DNA of 64,000 nucleotides from Streptomyces parvus (GCF_014648875.1 NZ_BMRY01000004.1:553253-617252); one strand, 5' to 3'; shown: positions 31,716 to 41,141, numbered from the stretch's first letter. The notes: a model not told the origin generated them from the letters alone. Program-made: numbers and translations.

Positions 31716-33176
31716 ATGACCCAGCAGTCAGTGGAACCGAAGACCAGTCCGGAAGGCGCGGGCCCCGGCTCGCGCGTCCCCGCCGGAAGATCATGGCTCG
31801 ACCGGTACTTCCACATATCCGAACGAGGATCCACGGTCGCGCGCGAGCTGCGCGGCGGCGTCACGACCTTCATGGCCATGGCGTACATCCTCCTGCTCAA
31901 CCCGCTGATCCTGGGCGGGGAGGACGTCAACGGCAACCTCCTCAGCCAGCCCGGCCTGATCACCGCGACCGCCTTCGCGGCGGCCGCGACGACCCTGCTC
32001 ATGGGCTTCGTCGGCAAGGTGCCCCTGGCGCTCGCCGCCGGGCTCAGCGTCTCCGGAGTGCTCGCCTCGCAGGTCGCGCCCAACATGACCTGGCCGCAGG
32101 CCATGGGCATGTGTGTGATCTACGGTGTGGTGATCTGTCTCCTGGTGGTCACCGGCCTCCGCGAGATGATCATGAACGCGATCCCGCTCGCGCTCAAGCA
32201 CGGCATCACCATGGGCATCGGGCTCTTCATCGCCCTCATCGGCCTCTTCAAAGCCGGCTTCGTCCACAAGGGCGCCGGCGCGACCCCCGTGTCGCTCGGC
32301 CCGGCCGGTGAACTCGCCGGCTGGCCCGTCCTGATCTTCTGCGTGACCCTGCTGCTCATCTTCATGCTCCAGGCGCGCAACATCCCCGGCGCGATCCTGA
32401 TCGGCATCGTCGTCGGCACGCTGGTCGCGATCGTCATCAACGCGATCGTCGACATCGACCCCAAGAAGTGGAGCAGCGGCCCGCCGGAGCTGGAGGGCAG
32501 TGCGGTCTCCACCCCCGACTTCTCGCTCTTCGGGAACGTCGAGTTCGGCGGCTGGGGCGACGTCGGCGTGATGACCGTCGGCATGATCGTCTTCACCCTG
32601 GTGCTGGCCGGCTTCTTCGACGCGATGGCGACCATCATCGGCGTCGGCACCGAGGCCAAGCTCGCCGACGACAAGGGCCGTATGCCCGGCCTGTCCAAGG
32701 CGCTGTTCATCGACGGCGCCGGCGGCGTCATCGGCGGTGTCGCCTCGGGCTCCGGCCAGACGGTCTTCGTCGAATCGGCCACCGGCGTCGGCGAAGGGGC
32801 CCGTACCGGCCTCGCCTCCGCCGTCACCGGCCTCTTCTTCGCCGCCTGCCTCTTCTTCACCCCGCTCACCGCGATCGTGCCGACCGAGGTGGCATCCGCC
32901 GCCCTCGTCGTCATCGGCGCGATGATGATGCAGAACGCCCGGCACGTGGACTGGGGCGACCGCTCGGTCGCCATCCCGGTCTTCCTGACCGTGGTCCTGA
33001 TGCCCTTCACGTACACCATCACCACCGGTGTCGCCGCGGGTGTCATCGCGTACAGCGCCATCAAGCTCGCCCAGGGCCGGGCCCGTGAGGTCGGGGCCTT
33101 CATGTGGGGGCTGACGGTGATCTTCATAGTCTTCTTCGCCCTCAACCCGATCGAGAGCTGGCTGGGCGTCCACTGA
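31716..33176 (+). CDS. NCS2-family purine permease
   Basis: A 486-residue inner-membrane transporter with about 12-14 hydrophobic helices. ATG 31716 (MTQQSVEP) has GGGAG upstream. Conserved AzgA-type elements are RELRGGVTTFMAMAYILLLNP near residue 45, AAGLSVSGVLASQV, GITMGIGLFIALIGLFKAG, GFFDAMATIIGVGTEA and GSGQTVFVESATGVGEGARTGLAS near residue 350. These proteins import guanine, hypoxanthine or adenine by proton symport, though some members prefer xanthine or urate. Placement between the xanthine dehydrogenase subunits and xdhC implies supply of a purine base for oxidation. Confidence 0.92.
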   Translation: MTQQSVEPKTSPEGAGPGSRVPAGRSWLDRYFHISERGSTVARELRGGVTTFMAMAYILLLNPLILGGEDVNGNLLSQPGLITATAFAAAATTLLMGFVGKVPLALAAGLSVSGVLASQVAPNMTWPQAMGMCVIYGVVICLLVVTGLREMIMNAIPLALKHGITMGIGLFIALIGLFKAGFVHKGAGATPVSLGPAGELAGWPVLIFCVTLLLIFMLQARNIPGAILIGIVVGTLVAIVINAIVDIDPKKWSSGPPELEGSAVSTPDFSLFGNVEFGGWGDVGVMTVGMIVFTLVLAGFFDAMATIIGVGTEAKLADDKGRMPGLSKALFIDGAGGVIGGVASGSGQTVFVESATGVGEGARTGLASAVTGLFFAACLFFTPLTAIVPTEVASAALVVIGAMMMQNARHVDWGDRSVAIPVFLTVVLMPFTYTITTGVAAGVIAYSAIKLAQGRAREVGAFMWGLTVIFIVFFALNPIESWLGVH

Positions 33177-33212
33177 CGCCCGGGCCCCCTTCCCGCTTAA
33201 GGAGAGAACGCC

Positions 33213-34355
33213 ATGCTGGACATCGCCGAAGAGCTGCACCGGTGGGTCTCGCAGGGACGCGAGTTCGCCGTCGCCACCGTGGTGGCGGTCGGCGGCAGCG
33301 CGCCCCGGCAGCCCGGCGCGGCCCTCGCCGTCGACCGCGACGGCACGGCCGTCGGGTCGGTCTCCGGCGGCTGCGTGGAGGGGGCCGTGTACGAACTGTG
33401 CCAACAGGCCATGGAGGACGGCCGGCCCGTCCGTGAGCGCTTCGGCTACAGCGACGAGGACGCCTTCGCGGTCGGCCTGACCTGCGGCGGCATCATCGAC
33501 ATCCTGGTGACCCCGGTCCGGGCGGACGACCCCGCCCGGCCGGTGTTCGCCGCCGCGCTCGCGGCCGCCGCGGAGGGGACGGCGGCCGCACTGGCCCGGA
33601 TCACGGACGGCCCCGAGGAGCTGCTCGGCCTGCCGCTCCTGGTCCGCCCCGACGGGAGTTACGAGGGCGGGCTCGGCGGCCACCCTGCGCTCGACCGGAC
33701 CGCCGCCGCCGAGACCCGGGCCCTGCTCGACGCGGGCCGCACCGGACCGCTCGCCATCGGCGCGGAGGGCTCCCGCTGCGGCCGGCCCATCGAGCTGCTG
33801 GTCGAGTCCAGCGTGCCGCCGCCCCGCATGATCGTCTTCGGCGCCATCGACTTCGCGGCGGCCCTCGTCCGCGCCGGGAAGTTCCTCGGCTACCGGGTCA
33901 CCGTCTGCGACGCCCGACCGGTCTTCGCCACCGCCGCCCGCTTCCCCGAGGCCGACGAGATCGTCGTCGAATGGCCCCACCGCTACCTCGCCGGGACCGA
34001 GACCGACGCCCGTACCGTGCTCTGCGTCCTCACCCACGACGCCAAGTTCGACGTACCGCTGCTGGAGGCGGCCCTCCGGCTCCCGGTCGCCTACGTCGGC
34101 GCGATGGGCTCGCGCCGCACCCACCTGGAGCGCAACGACCGCCTCCGCGAGGTCGGCCTCACCGACCGGGAACTGGACCGGCTGCACTCGCCGATCGGCC
34201 TCGACCTCGGCGCCCGTACGCCGGAGGAGACGGCTCTTTCCATCGCGGCCGAGATCGTCGCGGTCCGGCGCGGCGGCAGCGGCGTACCGCTCACCGGGGC
34301 CCACACCCCCATCCACCACGACAGCAGCGGCCAGCCGCTCGCCTCGGTGGCCTGA
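33213..34355 (+). CDS. xdhC: XdhC/CoxI-family molybdenum cofactor maturation protein
   Basis: A 380-residue cytoplasmic accessory factor starting at ATG 33213 behind AAGGAGAG. The XdhC N-terminal domain has FAVATVVAVGGSAPRQPGA and SVSGGCVEGAVYE, followed by FGYSDEDAFAVGLTCGGIIDILV. The C-terminal Rossmann-like domain has MIVFGAIDFAAALVRAGKFLGYRVTVCD, YVGAMGSRRTHLERNDRLREVGL and SPIGLDLGARTPEETALSIAAEIVA. XdhC proteins bind molybdenum cofactor, help its sulfuration and insert it into xanthine dehydrogenase. It follows the permease by 36 bases, so both are probably one transcript, which ends at a strong hairpin. Confidence 0.93.
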   Translation: MLDIAEELHRWVSQGREFAVATVVAVGGSAPRQPGAALAVDRDGTAVGSVSGGCVEGAVYELCQQAMEDGRPVRERFGYSDEDAFAVGLTCGGIIDILVTPVRADDPARPVFAAALAAAAEGTAAALARITDGPEELLGLPLLVRPDGSYEGGLGGHPALDRTAAAETRALLDAGRTGPLAIGAEGSRCGRPIELLVESSVPPPRMIVFGAIDFAAALVRAGKFLGYRVTVCDARPVFATAARFPEADEIVVEWPHRYLAGTETDARTVLCVLTHDAKFDVPLLEAALRLPVAYVGAMGSRRTHLERNDRLREVGLTDRELDRLHSPIGLDLGARTPEETALSIAAEIVAVRRGGSGVPLTGAHTPIHHDSSGQPLASVA

Positions 34356-34381
34356 AACGCCCGTCAACACCCCGTCCATCC

Positions 34382-34415
34382 CGGGCGGGTTACCGCCACG
34401 GCGGTTTCCCGCCCG
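34382..34415 (+). terminator. Terminator after xdhC
   Basis: A nested perfect stem: CGGGCGGG pairs with CCCGCCCG, enclosing ACCGCC/GGCGGT around AC. It lies 27 bases past the xdhC stop and 45 bases before the second subtilase. Confidence 0.85.
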
Positions 34416-34460
34416 CCCGGAACGCAGCGGTCACCCCGGATCAACCGGTAGATCAGCTGC

Positions 34461-37400
34461 ATGACTTCTTCCCCCTCCTCCGTTCCCGGCCGGGCGAGAT
34501 CCGCCCGCCCAGGACGCAGAGCCCTGCTCCTGGCCACCTCGGCGGCCCTGATGGGCGGCATGCTCGTCCCCTTCGCCGGGGCGGGCACCGCCGGCGCCGC
34601 CCCCGCGCCGCGCCCCGAGGCCCCGCGCTCCGGCGTCACCACCGAGAGCCACACCGTCACCCTGGTCACCGGTGACGTCGTGCGGTACGTGGACGGCCCC
34701 GGCGACCGGGACACCGTCACCGTGGACCGCCCCGACGGCGCGAGCGGCGGCGTCCGCATCCAGCAGGCGGGCGAGGACGTGTACGTCCTGCCCGACGAGG
34801 CCACCACGCTGATCGCGGCGGGCACCCTGGACCGGCGGCTGTTCAACGTCTCGGCCCTGGTCCGGATGGGGTACGACGACGAGGGCACCGGCGCCATCCC
34901 GGTCATCGCCACCTACCCGCCCGCCCGCGCCAAGACCCTGCCCGCCGCCCCGCGCGGCGCGAAGAAGGTCCGCACCCTCGCCTCCATCCACGGGGCCGCG
35001 CTCAGCGCCGACAAGGACGGGGCGCGCACCTTCTGGGACGCCATCACCCGTACCCCCGGCGCGCGTTCGCTCGACAGCGGCATCGCGGAGCTCTGGCTGG
35101 ACGGCCGCTCCGAGGCGCTGCTCGCCGAGTCCGTGCCCCAGGTGAAGGCCCCCGAGGCGTGGGCCGCGGGCTTCGACGGCAAGGGCACCAAGGTCGCCGT
35201 CCTGGACACCGGCATCGACGCCGACCACCCGGACGTCAAGGACCGCCTCGTCGGCACCCGCAGCTTCATCCCCGGCGAGGAGGTCGACGACAAGAACGGC
35301 CACGGCACGCACGTCGCCTCCACCATCGCCGGATCCGGCGCGGCGTCCGAGGGCGCGAACAAGGGCGTCGCCCCGGCGGCCGACCTGCTCGTCGGCAAGG
35401 TCCTCAGCGACGAGGGCTCCGGCGCGGACTCCGGGATCATCGAGGCCATGGAGTGGGCGAAGGCCGAAGGGGCCGACATCGTCTCCATGAGCCTCGGTTC
35501 CCCGGTGCCCGACGACGGCACCGACCCGATGTCCCAGGCGGTGAACTCCCTCTCGGCGGGCGGCGGTCCGCTCTTCGTGATCGCGGCGGGCAACGCGTAC
35601 GGGGCGGGCACGATCGGCTCGCCCGGCTCGGCGGAGCAGGCGCTCACCATCGCCGCCGTCGACAAGCAGGACGGCCGCGCCGACTTCTCCTCGATGGGCC
35701 CGCTGGTCCGCTCGCACGGACTGAAGCCCGACCTGTCGGCCCCCGGCGTCGGCATCGACGCCGCGGCCTCGCAGTCCGTCCCCGGCACCGAGGGCATGTA
35801 CCGGTCGATGTCCGGTACGTCGATGGCCACGCCCCATGTCGCGGGCGCGGCGGCAATCCTGAAGCAGCGTCACCCCGACTGGAGCGGTCAGCGTCTCAAG
35901 GACGCGCTGATGACCTCGTCGAAGAAGCTGGACGCGTACACCCCGTACCAGCAGGGCACCGGCCGGCTCGATGTGAAGGCGGCGATCGACACCACGATCG
36001 AGGCCACCGGCTCGGTCGAAGTCGCCTCCTACGCCTGGCCGCACAGCCCCTCCGACGAGGTCGCCGAGCGCACGATCACGTACCGCAACACGGGTGATGC
36101 GGACGTCACGCTGAACCTGGCGACCGACACGGACGAGGCGGCCTACACCCTCTCCACCGACACGCTGACCGTCCCGGCGGGCGGAACCGCCGAGGCGGTC
36201 CTCTCCCTGGACCCGGCGAAGGTCGCCAACGACACCACTTTCTCCGGTCAGGTCGTCGCCACCGACGCGGCGGGCACGACGGTCGCGCACACCGGGTTCG
36301 CGCTCACCAAGGAGAAGGAGATGCACGATCTGACGCTGAAGCTCCGCGACCGGTCGGGCAAGCCGATGGACGGCCTGGTCGTCCTCGGCGAACTGGGCGA
36401 CCCGCAGCTCGGCCTCGTCCAGGTCAGCGGCGGCGAGACCACGCTGCGCCTGCCGCCGGGCAACTACACCGCCTGGGCCTCCGTGGACGTCGACGGCGAC
36501 CGCCCCGACTCCAAGGCGGTCGCATTCCTCGCGGCCCCCGAGACGATCCTCACCGGCTCCGCCACCGTCACCCTCGACGCGTCGAAGGCCCGCAAGGTCA
36601 GCGTGCGCACCCCGAAGGAGACCGAGACCCGCCAGCTCCGCTACGACATGGCGCGCACCGCACCGAACGGCACCGTCCAGCGTGACGCGTACCAAATACC
36701 CCTCACCTACGACCAGTTGTGGGCCAGCCCGACGAAGAAGGTGAAGGAGGGCGACTTCAGCTTCCTGACCCGCTGGCGGCAGGGCGAGGAGCTGATCGAC
36801 GTCGAGGCCGACGGCCGTGACGTACCGGTCCACGTCCAGGGCGGCGCGGCGATCGCCGAGGACAGCCGGCAGAAGCTGAGCGCGGTGTACGCGGGCAAGG
36901 GCGCACCGGCGGACTACAAGGGCCTGAACGCGCGCGGCAAGGCCGTCGTGACCACCCGCAGCGCGGACATCACCCCCGCCGAACGACTCGCGGCGGCGCT
37001 GGCCGCCGGGGCGAAGGCGCTGTTCGTCGTCAACGACGAGCGAGGCGTGGCGATGGAGAGCTACACCCCCTACGGCGAACAGACCACGATCCCCGTCGCC
37101 TCGGTCCAGAAGTCGGCGGGCGAGACCCTGATCCGGGCCGCACAGCGCGGCAAGAAGATCGAGATGGACCAGAAGAGGTTCGCGGACTACCTCTACGACC
37201 TGGTCGACCGCCACGACGGCACGATCCCGGACCGCTCGCTGGCCTTCGCGCCCTCGACCCGCCGGCTGGCGAAGGTGGAGAACACCTTCTACGGCCACAA
37301 GAAGACGCTCGGCGGCGGCTACCGCTACGACATCCCGGACTACGGTCCCGGCCTCGGCTTCGAGGAGTACGAGCAGTTCCCGGACGTCCGCACCGAATGG

Positions 37401-38225
37401 GTCAACCCGCTGCCGGGCGACTCCTTCTGGTACGAGAACCACTCGGTCCTGAACGCCGACGAGTCCGACCGGGCTCACGAGATGCGCAGCGCCGAACTGG
37501 ACTACCGGGCGGGCAAGGACTACCGCGCCGAGTGGTTCGCCCCGGTGACCCGCCCCCGCCTGGGCACCGGCTACTGGGGCCCGTTCCGCACGGTCGACAA
37601 CGACCTCCAGTTCAACATCACCCCGTGGACGGACGCGGGCGCCGGCCACTCCGGCTCGATGCCCGAGAACGAGTACGACACCACCTCGTACGCCTTCTAC
37701 CAGGGCGACACACAGCTGAAGAAGGGCGCCGGCAGAGCGGGCTACATCGGTGACCTCTCCGCCGAGCAGCGTCCCTACCGCCTGGTCATCGACTCGGCAC
37801 GCGACGCGAAGACCTGGAAGACGTCGACCCGTACGCACTCCGAGTGGGGCTTCGTCTCCGGCGCCCTGGACGAGTCCGTTTTCTACCAGGCCGACATCCC
37901 GCTGCTCCAGCTGGACTACGCCGTCGACACCGACCTGGCGGGCGACGTCCGTTCCGGCCGCACGACGGAGATCGGGCTCGCCTCCGGCACCCAGGAATGG
38001 CTGCCGGGCGCGGTGAAGGCCGACAAGGCGTCCCTGTCCGTCAGTTACGACGACGGCGGGAGCTGGACGAAGCTGGAGCTGCGCAAGAAGAAGACCGGCG
38101 AGTGGACCGCGAAGTTCCGCACCCCGTCGAAGGGCGCGGCATCGGTCTCGCTCAAGGCCCACGCGGAGGGCCCCGGCGGGCTCGTCGTCGACCAGGAGAT
38201 CATCCGGGCCTTCGGCCTGAAGTGA
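34461..38225 (+). CDS. Secreted S8 subtilisin-like serine peptidase (1254 residues)
   Basis: A second large secreted subtilase. The signal peptide (residues 1 to about 47) has an Arg-rich n-region (RARSARPGRR) and ends near GTAGAAP. The N-terminal domain shares TVTLVTGDVV, VYVLPDEA and LFNVSALVRMGYDD with the protease at 9281. The catalytic residues are Asp249 (VLDTGID), His281 (GHGTHVAST) and Ser454 (GTSMATPHVAGAA). A long C-terminal region of beta-rich modules follows. There is no recognisable sorting signal, so it is probably released. No regulator gene is adjacent, unlike the first copy. A perfect terminator follows. Confidence 0.93.
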   Translation: MTSSPSSVPGRARSARPGRRALLLATSAALMGGMLVPFAGAGTAGAAPAPRPEAPRSGVTTESHTVTLVTGDVVRYVDGPGDRDTVTVDRPDGASGGVRIQQAGEDVYVLPDEATTLIAAGTLDRRLFNVSALVRMGYDDEGTGAIPVIATYPPARAKTLPAAPRGAKKVRTLASIHGAALSADKDGARTFWDAITRTPGARSLDSGIAELWLDGRSEALLAESVPQVKAPEAWAAGFDGKGTKVAVLDTGIDADHPDVKDRLVGTRSFIPGEEVDDKNGHGTHVASTIAGSGAASEGANKGVAPAADLLVGKVLSDEGSGADSGIIEAMEWAKAEGADIVSMSLGSPVPDDGTDPMSQAVNSLSAGGGPLFVIAAGNAYGAGTIGSPGSAEQALTIAAVDKQDGRADFSSMGPLVRSHGLKPDLSAPGVGIDAAASQSVPGTEGMYRSMSGTSMATPHVAGAAAILKQRHPDWSGQRLKDALMTSSKKLDAYTPYQQGTGRLDVKAAIDTTIEATGSVEVASYAWPHSPSDEVAERTITYRNTGDADVTLNLATDTDEAAYTLSTDTLTVPAGGTAEAVLSLDPAKVANDTTFSGQVVATDAAGTTVAHTGFALTKEKEMHDLTLKLRDRSGKPMDGLVVLGELGDPQLGLVQVSGGETTLRLPPGNYTAWASVDVDGDRPDSKAVAFLAAPETILTGSATVTLDASKARKVSVRTPKETETRQLRYDMARTAPNGTVQRDAYQIPLTYDQLWASPTKKVKEGDFSFLTRWRQGEELIDVEADGRDVPVHVQGGAAIAEDSRQKLSAVYAGKGAPADYKGLNARGKAVVTTRSADITPAERLAAALAAGAKALFVVNDERGVAMESYTPYGEQTTIPVASVQKSAGETLIRAAQRGKKIEMDQKRFADYLYDLVDRHDGTIPDRSLAFAPSTRRLAKVENTFYGHKKTLGGGYRYDIPDYGPGLGFEEYEQFPDVRTEWVNPLPGDSFWYENHSVLNADESDRAHEMRSAELDYRAGKDYRAEWFAPVTRPRLGTGYWGPFRTVDNDLQFNITPWTDAGAGHSGSMPENEYDTTSYAFYQGDTQLKKGAGRAGYIGDLSAEQRPYRLVIDSARDAKTWKTSTRTHSEWGFVSGALDESVFYQADIPLLQLDYAVDTDLAGDVRSGRTTEIGLASGTQEWLPGAVKADKASLSVSYDDGGSWTKLELRKKKTGEWTAKFRTPSKGAASVSLKAHAEGPGGLVVDQEIIRAFGLK

Positions 38226-38232
38226 CCCGCTG

Positions 38233-38274
38233 ACCTGGTCCCGCACCCCCTCGGGAGGGAGTGCGGGACCAGGT
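38233..38274 (+). terminator. Terminator after second subtilase
   Basis: A perfect 14-bp stem ACCTGGTCCCGCAC with a 14-base loop, 7 bases after the stop. Confidence 0.85.
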
Positions 38275-38309
38275 GCGTCGGCCTCGGGCCGGTGCGGTTG
38301 GATGGGCCC

Positions 38310-38981
38310 ATGAGCGTTCACGACGTGGCCCGCGGGCTGCCGGGCATATCCGCCCTCACCGATCTCTGCCGTTCCCTGGCGATGCTCGACGCGATCCTGT
38401 GTCCGGAGTGGGACCACCGCTGGCACGGGTTCGACGCGCAGTGGTCGCCGACCGAGGCGATGGCCTCGATGCGGGACGGGGCGGGCGGGGAGTACTCCGT
38501 CGTCTTCTCCGCCGCCGGCGCGTACGCCCGGGGCTTCGACCACGAGTCGCCGATGAGCCCGTACGTCGACGACGCGCCCTGGCCCGGGGTGCTCGACGAG
38601 GTGCCCGAGGTGTTCCGGCGTTACGTGGACGAGCCGTCGTTCTGCGACGAGTTCGGGCTGCCCGTCGTCACCGCCTGCCTCTGGCGCGAGAGCGGCGACG
38701 ACCGCTGGCGGGCGGGGGACGTGGAGTTCCCGGAGGACGGGGAGGACTCCGACGGGGCGGACTGGCTCTTCCAACTCCTCGTCACCGGGACCCCCGAGTC
38801 GTACCAGGAGTGGGCCGAGGACCACTTCGAGGTGACCGTCGACCTCGAAGCCGTACGCCACGTCTACGCGCTGCGGCCGTTGACGGACGAGATCGTCGCC
38901 GCGCTCAATCCGGAGCGGGTTCCCGCCGAACTGGCCGGTGACATCAAGGAGATCGGATACCCGGCCGGCGCGGGCGAGTGA
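38310..38981 (+). CDS. Conserved acidic protein of unknown function
   Basis: A 223-residue cytoplasmic protein; ATG 38310 (MSVHDVARGLPG) is preferred over the in-frame start 18 bases upstream. It is strongly acidic, with aromatic motifs PEWDHRWHGFDAQW, MRDGAGGEYSVVFS, GAYARGFDHESPMSPY, EVPEVFRRYVDEPSF and an acidic loop EFPEDGEDSDGADW. No catalytic, membrane or DNA-binding motif is evident. The overall style resembles streptomycete proteins of the SUKH/immunity-like or uncharacterised class, but I cannot place it. No toxin gene lies beside it. Confidence 0.65.
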   Translation: MSVHDVARGLPGISALTDLCRSLAMLDAILCPEWDHRWHGFDAQWSPTEAMASMRDGAGGEYSVVFSAAGAYARGFDHESPMSPYVDDAPWPGVLDEVPEVFRRYVDEPSFCDEFGLPVVTACLWRESGDDRWRAGDVEFPEDGEDSDGADWLFQLLVTGTPESYQEWAEDHFEVTVDLEAVRHVYALRPLTDEIVAALNPERVPAELAGDIKEIGYPAGAGE

Positions 38982-39023
38982 GCCGGTGAGCCCTTCGCGG
39001 CCGGTTCGTCGGCGGCGGTGGGG

Positions 39024-39398
39024 TCAGTCGTCCTCCTCCGGGACCGCCGGATCGCGCCGGGCCAGCGCCTCGGCCACCGGCACCCCGGTACGGGCCGCCA
39101 CGGCCAGGCGGGCCCGGACCTCCGCGCCGGTGCGGGGGCGGAAGCGTGGCCGCTTGCCGCAGCCGCACGGCTCCAGGCCCTCGTAGCGCAGGCCCGCCCC
39201 CAGTACCGCCGCCACCGCGCTCCAGGCGTCGGTGTCGCGGCGCGGCGGGGGCGCGAAGTCGTGGCCCGCGCAGACGAGTGCCCGGCCGCAGTTCGGGCAC
39301 GGCGGGGCGCCGCCGTCCGGGGGGAACCGCTTGAAGCTGACGCGGCAGGCGACGCAGGCGTAGTGCAGCTTGTAGTGGACCATCGCGTAGAAGCACAC
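39024..39398 (-). CDS. Small zinc-ribbon protein
   Basis: A 124-residue protein. GTG 39398 gives MCFYAMVHYKLHY; ATG 39383 is the alternative start, and neither has a clear ribosome site. Cysteine pairs CVAC and CPNC near residues 15-43 form a zinc ribbon, with FKRFPPDGGAPPCPNCGRALVCAGHDFAPPPR following. A later CGCGK motif (near residue 82) precedes a basic segment and an acidic tail (PAVPEEDD). This looks like a small actinobacterial nucleic-acid or protein-binding zinc protein. The function is unknown. Confidence 0.7.
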   Translation of the reverse strand: MCFYAMVHYKLHYACVACRVSFKRFPPDGGAPPCPNCGRALVCAGHDFAPPPRRDTDAWSAVAAVLGAGLRYEGLEPCGCGKRPRFRPRTGAEVRARLAVAARTGVPVAEALARRDPAVPEEDD

Positions 39399-39434
39399 AC
39401 GACGACGCTAGCGGGCCGGTCCGTCGGCCGACAG

Positions 39435-39454
39435 GCCCGGGGGCGCCCCCGGGC
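39435..39454. repeat. 20-bp perfect palindrome
   Basis: GCCCGGGGGC followed directly by its complement, between the divergently transcribed zinc-ribbon gene and the tail of the amidase gene. It could be a second hairpin for readthrough or a regulator site near the zinc-ribbon promoter. Confidence 0.6.
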
Positions 39455-39473
39455 GGCGTCTTGTCCGCGTACA

Positions 39474-39517
39474 GGCCCGGGCGGGTCCTCCGTGCTCGGG
39501 AGGGTCCCGCCCGGGCC
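39474..39517 (-). terminator. Terminator of the amidase gene
   Basis: GGCCCGGGCGGG (39474-39485) pairs with CCCGCCCGGGCC (39506-39517), with an inner CCTCC/GGAGG pairing, directly beyond the amidase stop at 39523. Confidence 0.8.
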
Positions 39518-39522
39518 CGTGC

Positions 39523-41076
39523 TCACTTTCCGCTCTGCAGGGCCGTCCACGTGGCCGGGCCCACCTGGCCGTCGACGCCCAGCTTGCGGGTGGTCTGGTA
39601 GCTGCGGACCGCCGAGTCCGTGGCCGGGCCGAAGCTGCCGTCCACGCCCACGGTCTTGCCGAGCGCCGCCGTCAGAGCGCGCTGGAGCCGCTTCACCGCA
39701 TCGCCCGAACCGCCCTGCTTCAGCAGCGGGGTCGAGCCGGCCGACAGCAGGGCCGTCCAGGTCTTCGGGCCGACCGTCCCGTCGGCGTCGAGGGAGCGGT
39801 CCCGCTGGAACTTCTCGACCGCGCTCCTCGTGGTGGCTCCGAAGAGCCCGTCCACCTTGCCCGGGCTGTACTTCTGCTGGGTGAGCAGCGTCTGGACGGC
39901 GGTCACCTGCGGGCCCGACGAGCCGGACTGCTGGGTGGTGTAGAGCGGGAACGTCAGACCGTCGCCGCCGTTGCCCGGGTCACCGCCGATCAGCTCCATG
40001 TAGTAGTTCCAGTCCCAGTGGGGGCCGGGGTCGGTGTGGTCGTTGCCGGGCACCTCGACGTGGCCGACGATGTGCGCCCGGTCCTTCGGGATGTCGAACT
40101 TCGCGCTGAGGTGGGAGGTCAGCGCGGCCGACGAGCGGTACATCGCGTCGGTGAACCAGGCCGGTTCGTCGACCCACCCCTCGTGCTCGATCCCGACGGA
40201 CGAGGCGTTGGCGCTGCGCGCGTGCCACGCCGTGTCCTTGTCCCGGACGGTCTGGGTGACCTCACCGTCCGACGACCGGATCACGTAGTGGGCGCTGACC
40301 TGCGACGCGGGGTTCTGGAACCAGCTGATGGAACCCGCGTAGGAGCCCTGAGTGACATGGATGACCACCTTGTCGACGGTCGCGGTGCGGCCTACGGCGA
40401 AGTTCTCGGCGTGGGCCGGTACCCAGCGCGCCGAGGGGTAGTCCTCGCTCTGCGCGTAGACGTCGGACGCCGACACCTCGCCCTTCTCCGGGGCGACCGG
40501 CTGCGAGGGCACGAGCACCTCCTCGCCGCCGGCCACCGTCGCGGCCACGCCCTCGGCGAGGAAGGTGAAGACCGCGTCCGCGTAGAGCGCGGCGGCCGGC
40601 CCGTCGGCGGCGCTGTAGCGGGCCACCGCCGGATACCAGGCGTTCACGTCACGGCGCTCGGCGGCGTCCAGGCCCAGTGCGTCGGCGTGGTCGCGCAGCA
40701 CGGCCGCGCCGCCGAGGATGTTGGCCGTCGTGTCGCGGCGCAGCCGGGCCGCGCTCTCGCCGGTCAGCTCGGCGGCCTTCTCCAGGGAACGGTTCGTGGG
40801 GTTGCTCGCCAGGTGCATCACGCCGTAGCCGTTCGCCTGGCTCGGCTTGCCCGCGTGTCCGTTCAGCCGGGACTCGCCGTACCCGACGGCGGCCAGCAGA
40901 TCGCGCGGTACGCCGTACTCCTGGGACGCCTCGGCGAAGGCGCGGTTCATCGGATCGGCCGTGTCCGCCCGGGGCGCGGCGTTCGCCGGCTGCCCGGTGG
41001 CGAGAAGGGCCGTGGCGGTGAGGGCCGCCACGGCACAGGCGCGGGCCCGGGTTCGGGCGGCGGTGCGTAGGCGCAT
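39523..41076 (-). CDS. Secreted N-acetylmuramoyl-L-alanine amidase with two PG-binding domains
   Basis: A 517-residue cell-wall hydrolase. ATG 41076 follows GCAGGAG and opens a signal peptide (to about ANAAP, residue 34). Residues 40-165 resemble a lytic-transglycosylase/lysozyme-like domain (FAEASQEYGVPRDLLAAVGYGESRLNG, ANGYGVMHLA). An Amidase_2 domain spans about residues 225-370, with KVVIHVTQGSY, VGIEHEGWVDEPAWFT and HIVGHVEVPGNDHTDPG supplying the zinc His residues. Two PG_binding_1 repeats close the chain (VDGLFGATTRSAVEKFQ, VDGSFGPATDSAVRSYQ). It should cleave the MurNAc-L-Ala amide bond of peptidoglycan. A promoter and an attenuator-like hairpin lie in its leader. Confidence 0.92.
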   Translation of the reverse strand: MRLRTAARTRARACAVAALTATALLATGQPANAAPRADTADPMNRAFAEASQEYGVPRDLLAAVGYGESRLNGHAGKPSQANGYGVMHLASNPTNRSLEKAAELTGESAARLRRDTTANILGGAAVLRDHADALGLDAAERRDVNAWYPAVARYSAADGPAAALYADAVFTFLAEGVAATVAGGEEVLVPSQPVAPEKGEVSASDVYAQSEDYPSARWVPAHAENFAVGRTATVDKVVIHVTQGSYAGSISWFQNPASQVSAHYVIRSSDGEVTQTVRDKDTAWHARSANASSVGIEHEGWVDEPAWFTDAMYRSSAALTSHLSAKFDIPKDRAHIVGHVEVPGNDHTDPGPHWDWNYYMELIGGDPGNGGDGLTFPLYTTQQSGSSGPQVTAVQTLLTQQKYSPGKVDGLFGATTRSAVEKFQRDRSLDADGTVGPKTWTALLSAGSTPLLKQGGSGDAVKRLQRALTAALGKTVGVDGSFGPATDSAVRSYQTTRKLGVDGQVGPATWTALQSGK

Positions 41077-41108
41077 GAGGGCTCCTGCTCTGTAGGAGGA
41101 AGAGGAAG

Positions 41109-41141
41109 AAAAAAGCCCTCGGGCCCGGGTGGGCCAGAGGG
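41109..41141 (-). terminator. Attenuator-like hairpin in the amidase leader
   Basis: On the minus strand, CCCTC and GGCC pair with GGCC and GAGGG (41116-41141), followed directly by six T (41109-41114). This is an intrinsic-terminator shape lying between the predicted promoter (41157-41185) and the ATG at 41076, so it may prematurely stop the amidase transcript. Confidence 0.65.

Noticed and set aside
34431..38861. Very long minus-strand open frame (about 1476 codons) opposite the second subtilase
   Set aside because: It is antisense to a protein with signal peptide and complete catalytic triad. Its composition (Gly/Arg/Val/Asp) is typical of GC-rich shadow frames.
39018..39884. Plus-strand Arg/Pro-rich open frame across the zinc-ribbon and amidase genes
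   Set aside because: It lies opposite two supported genes, lacks a ribosome site and has low-complexity shadow composition.
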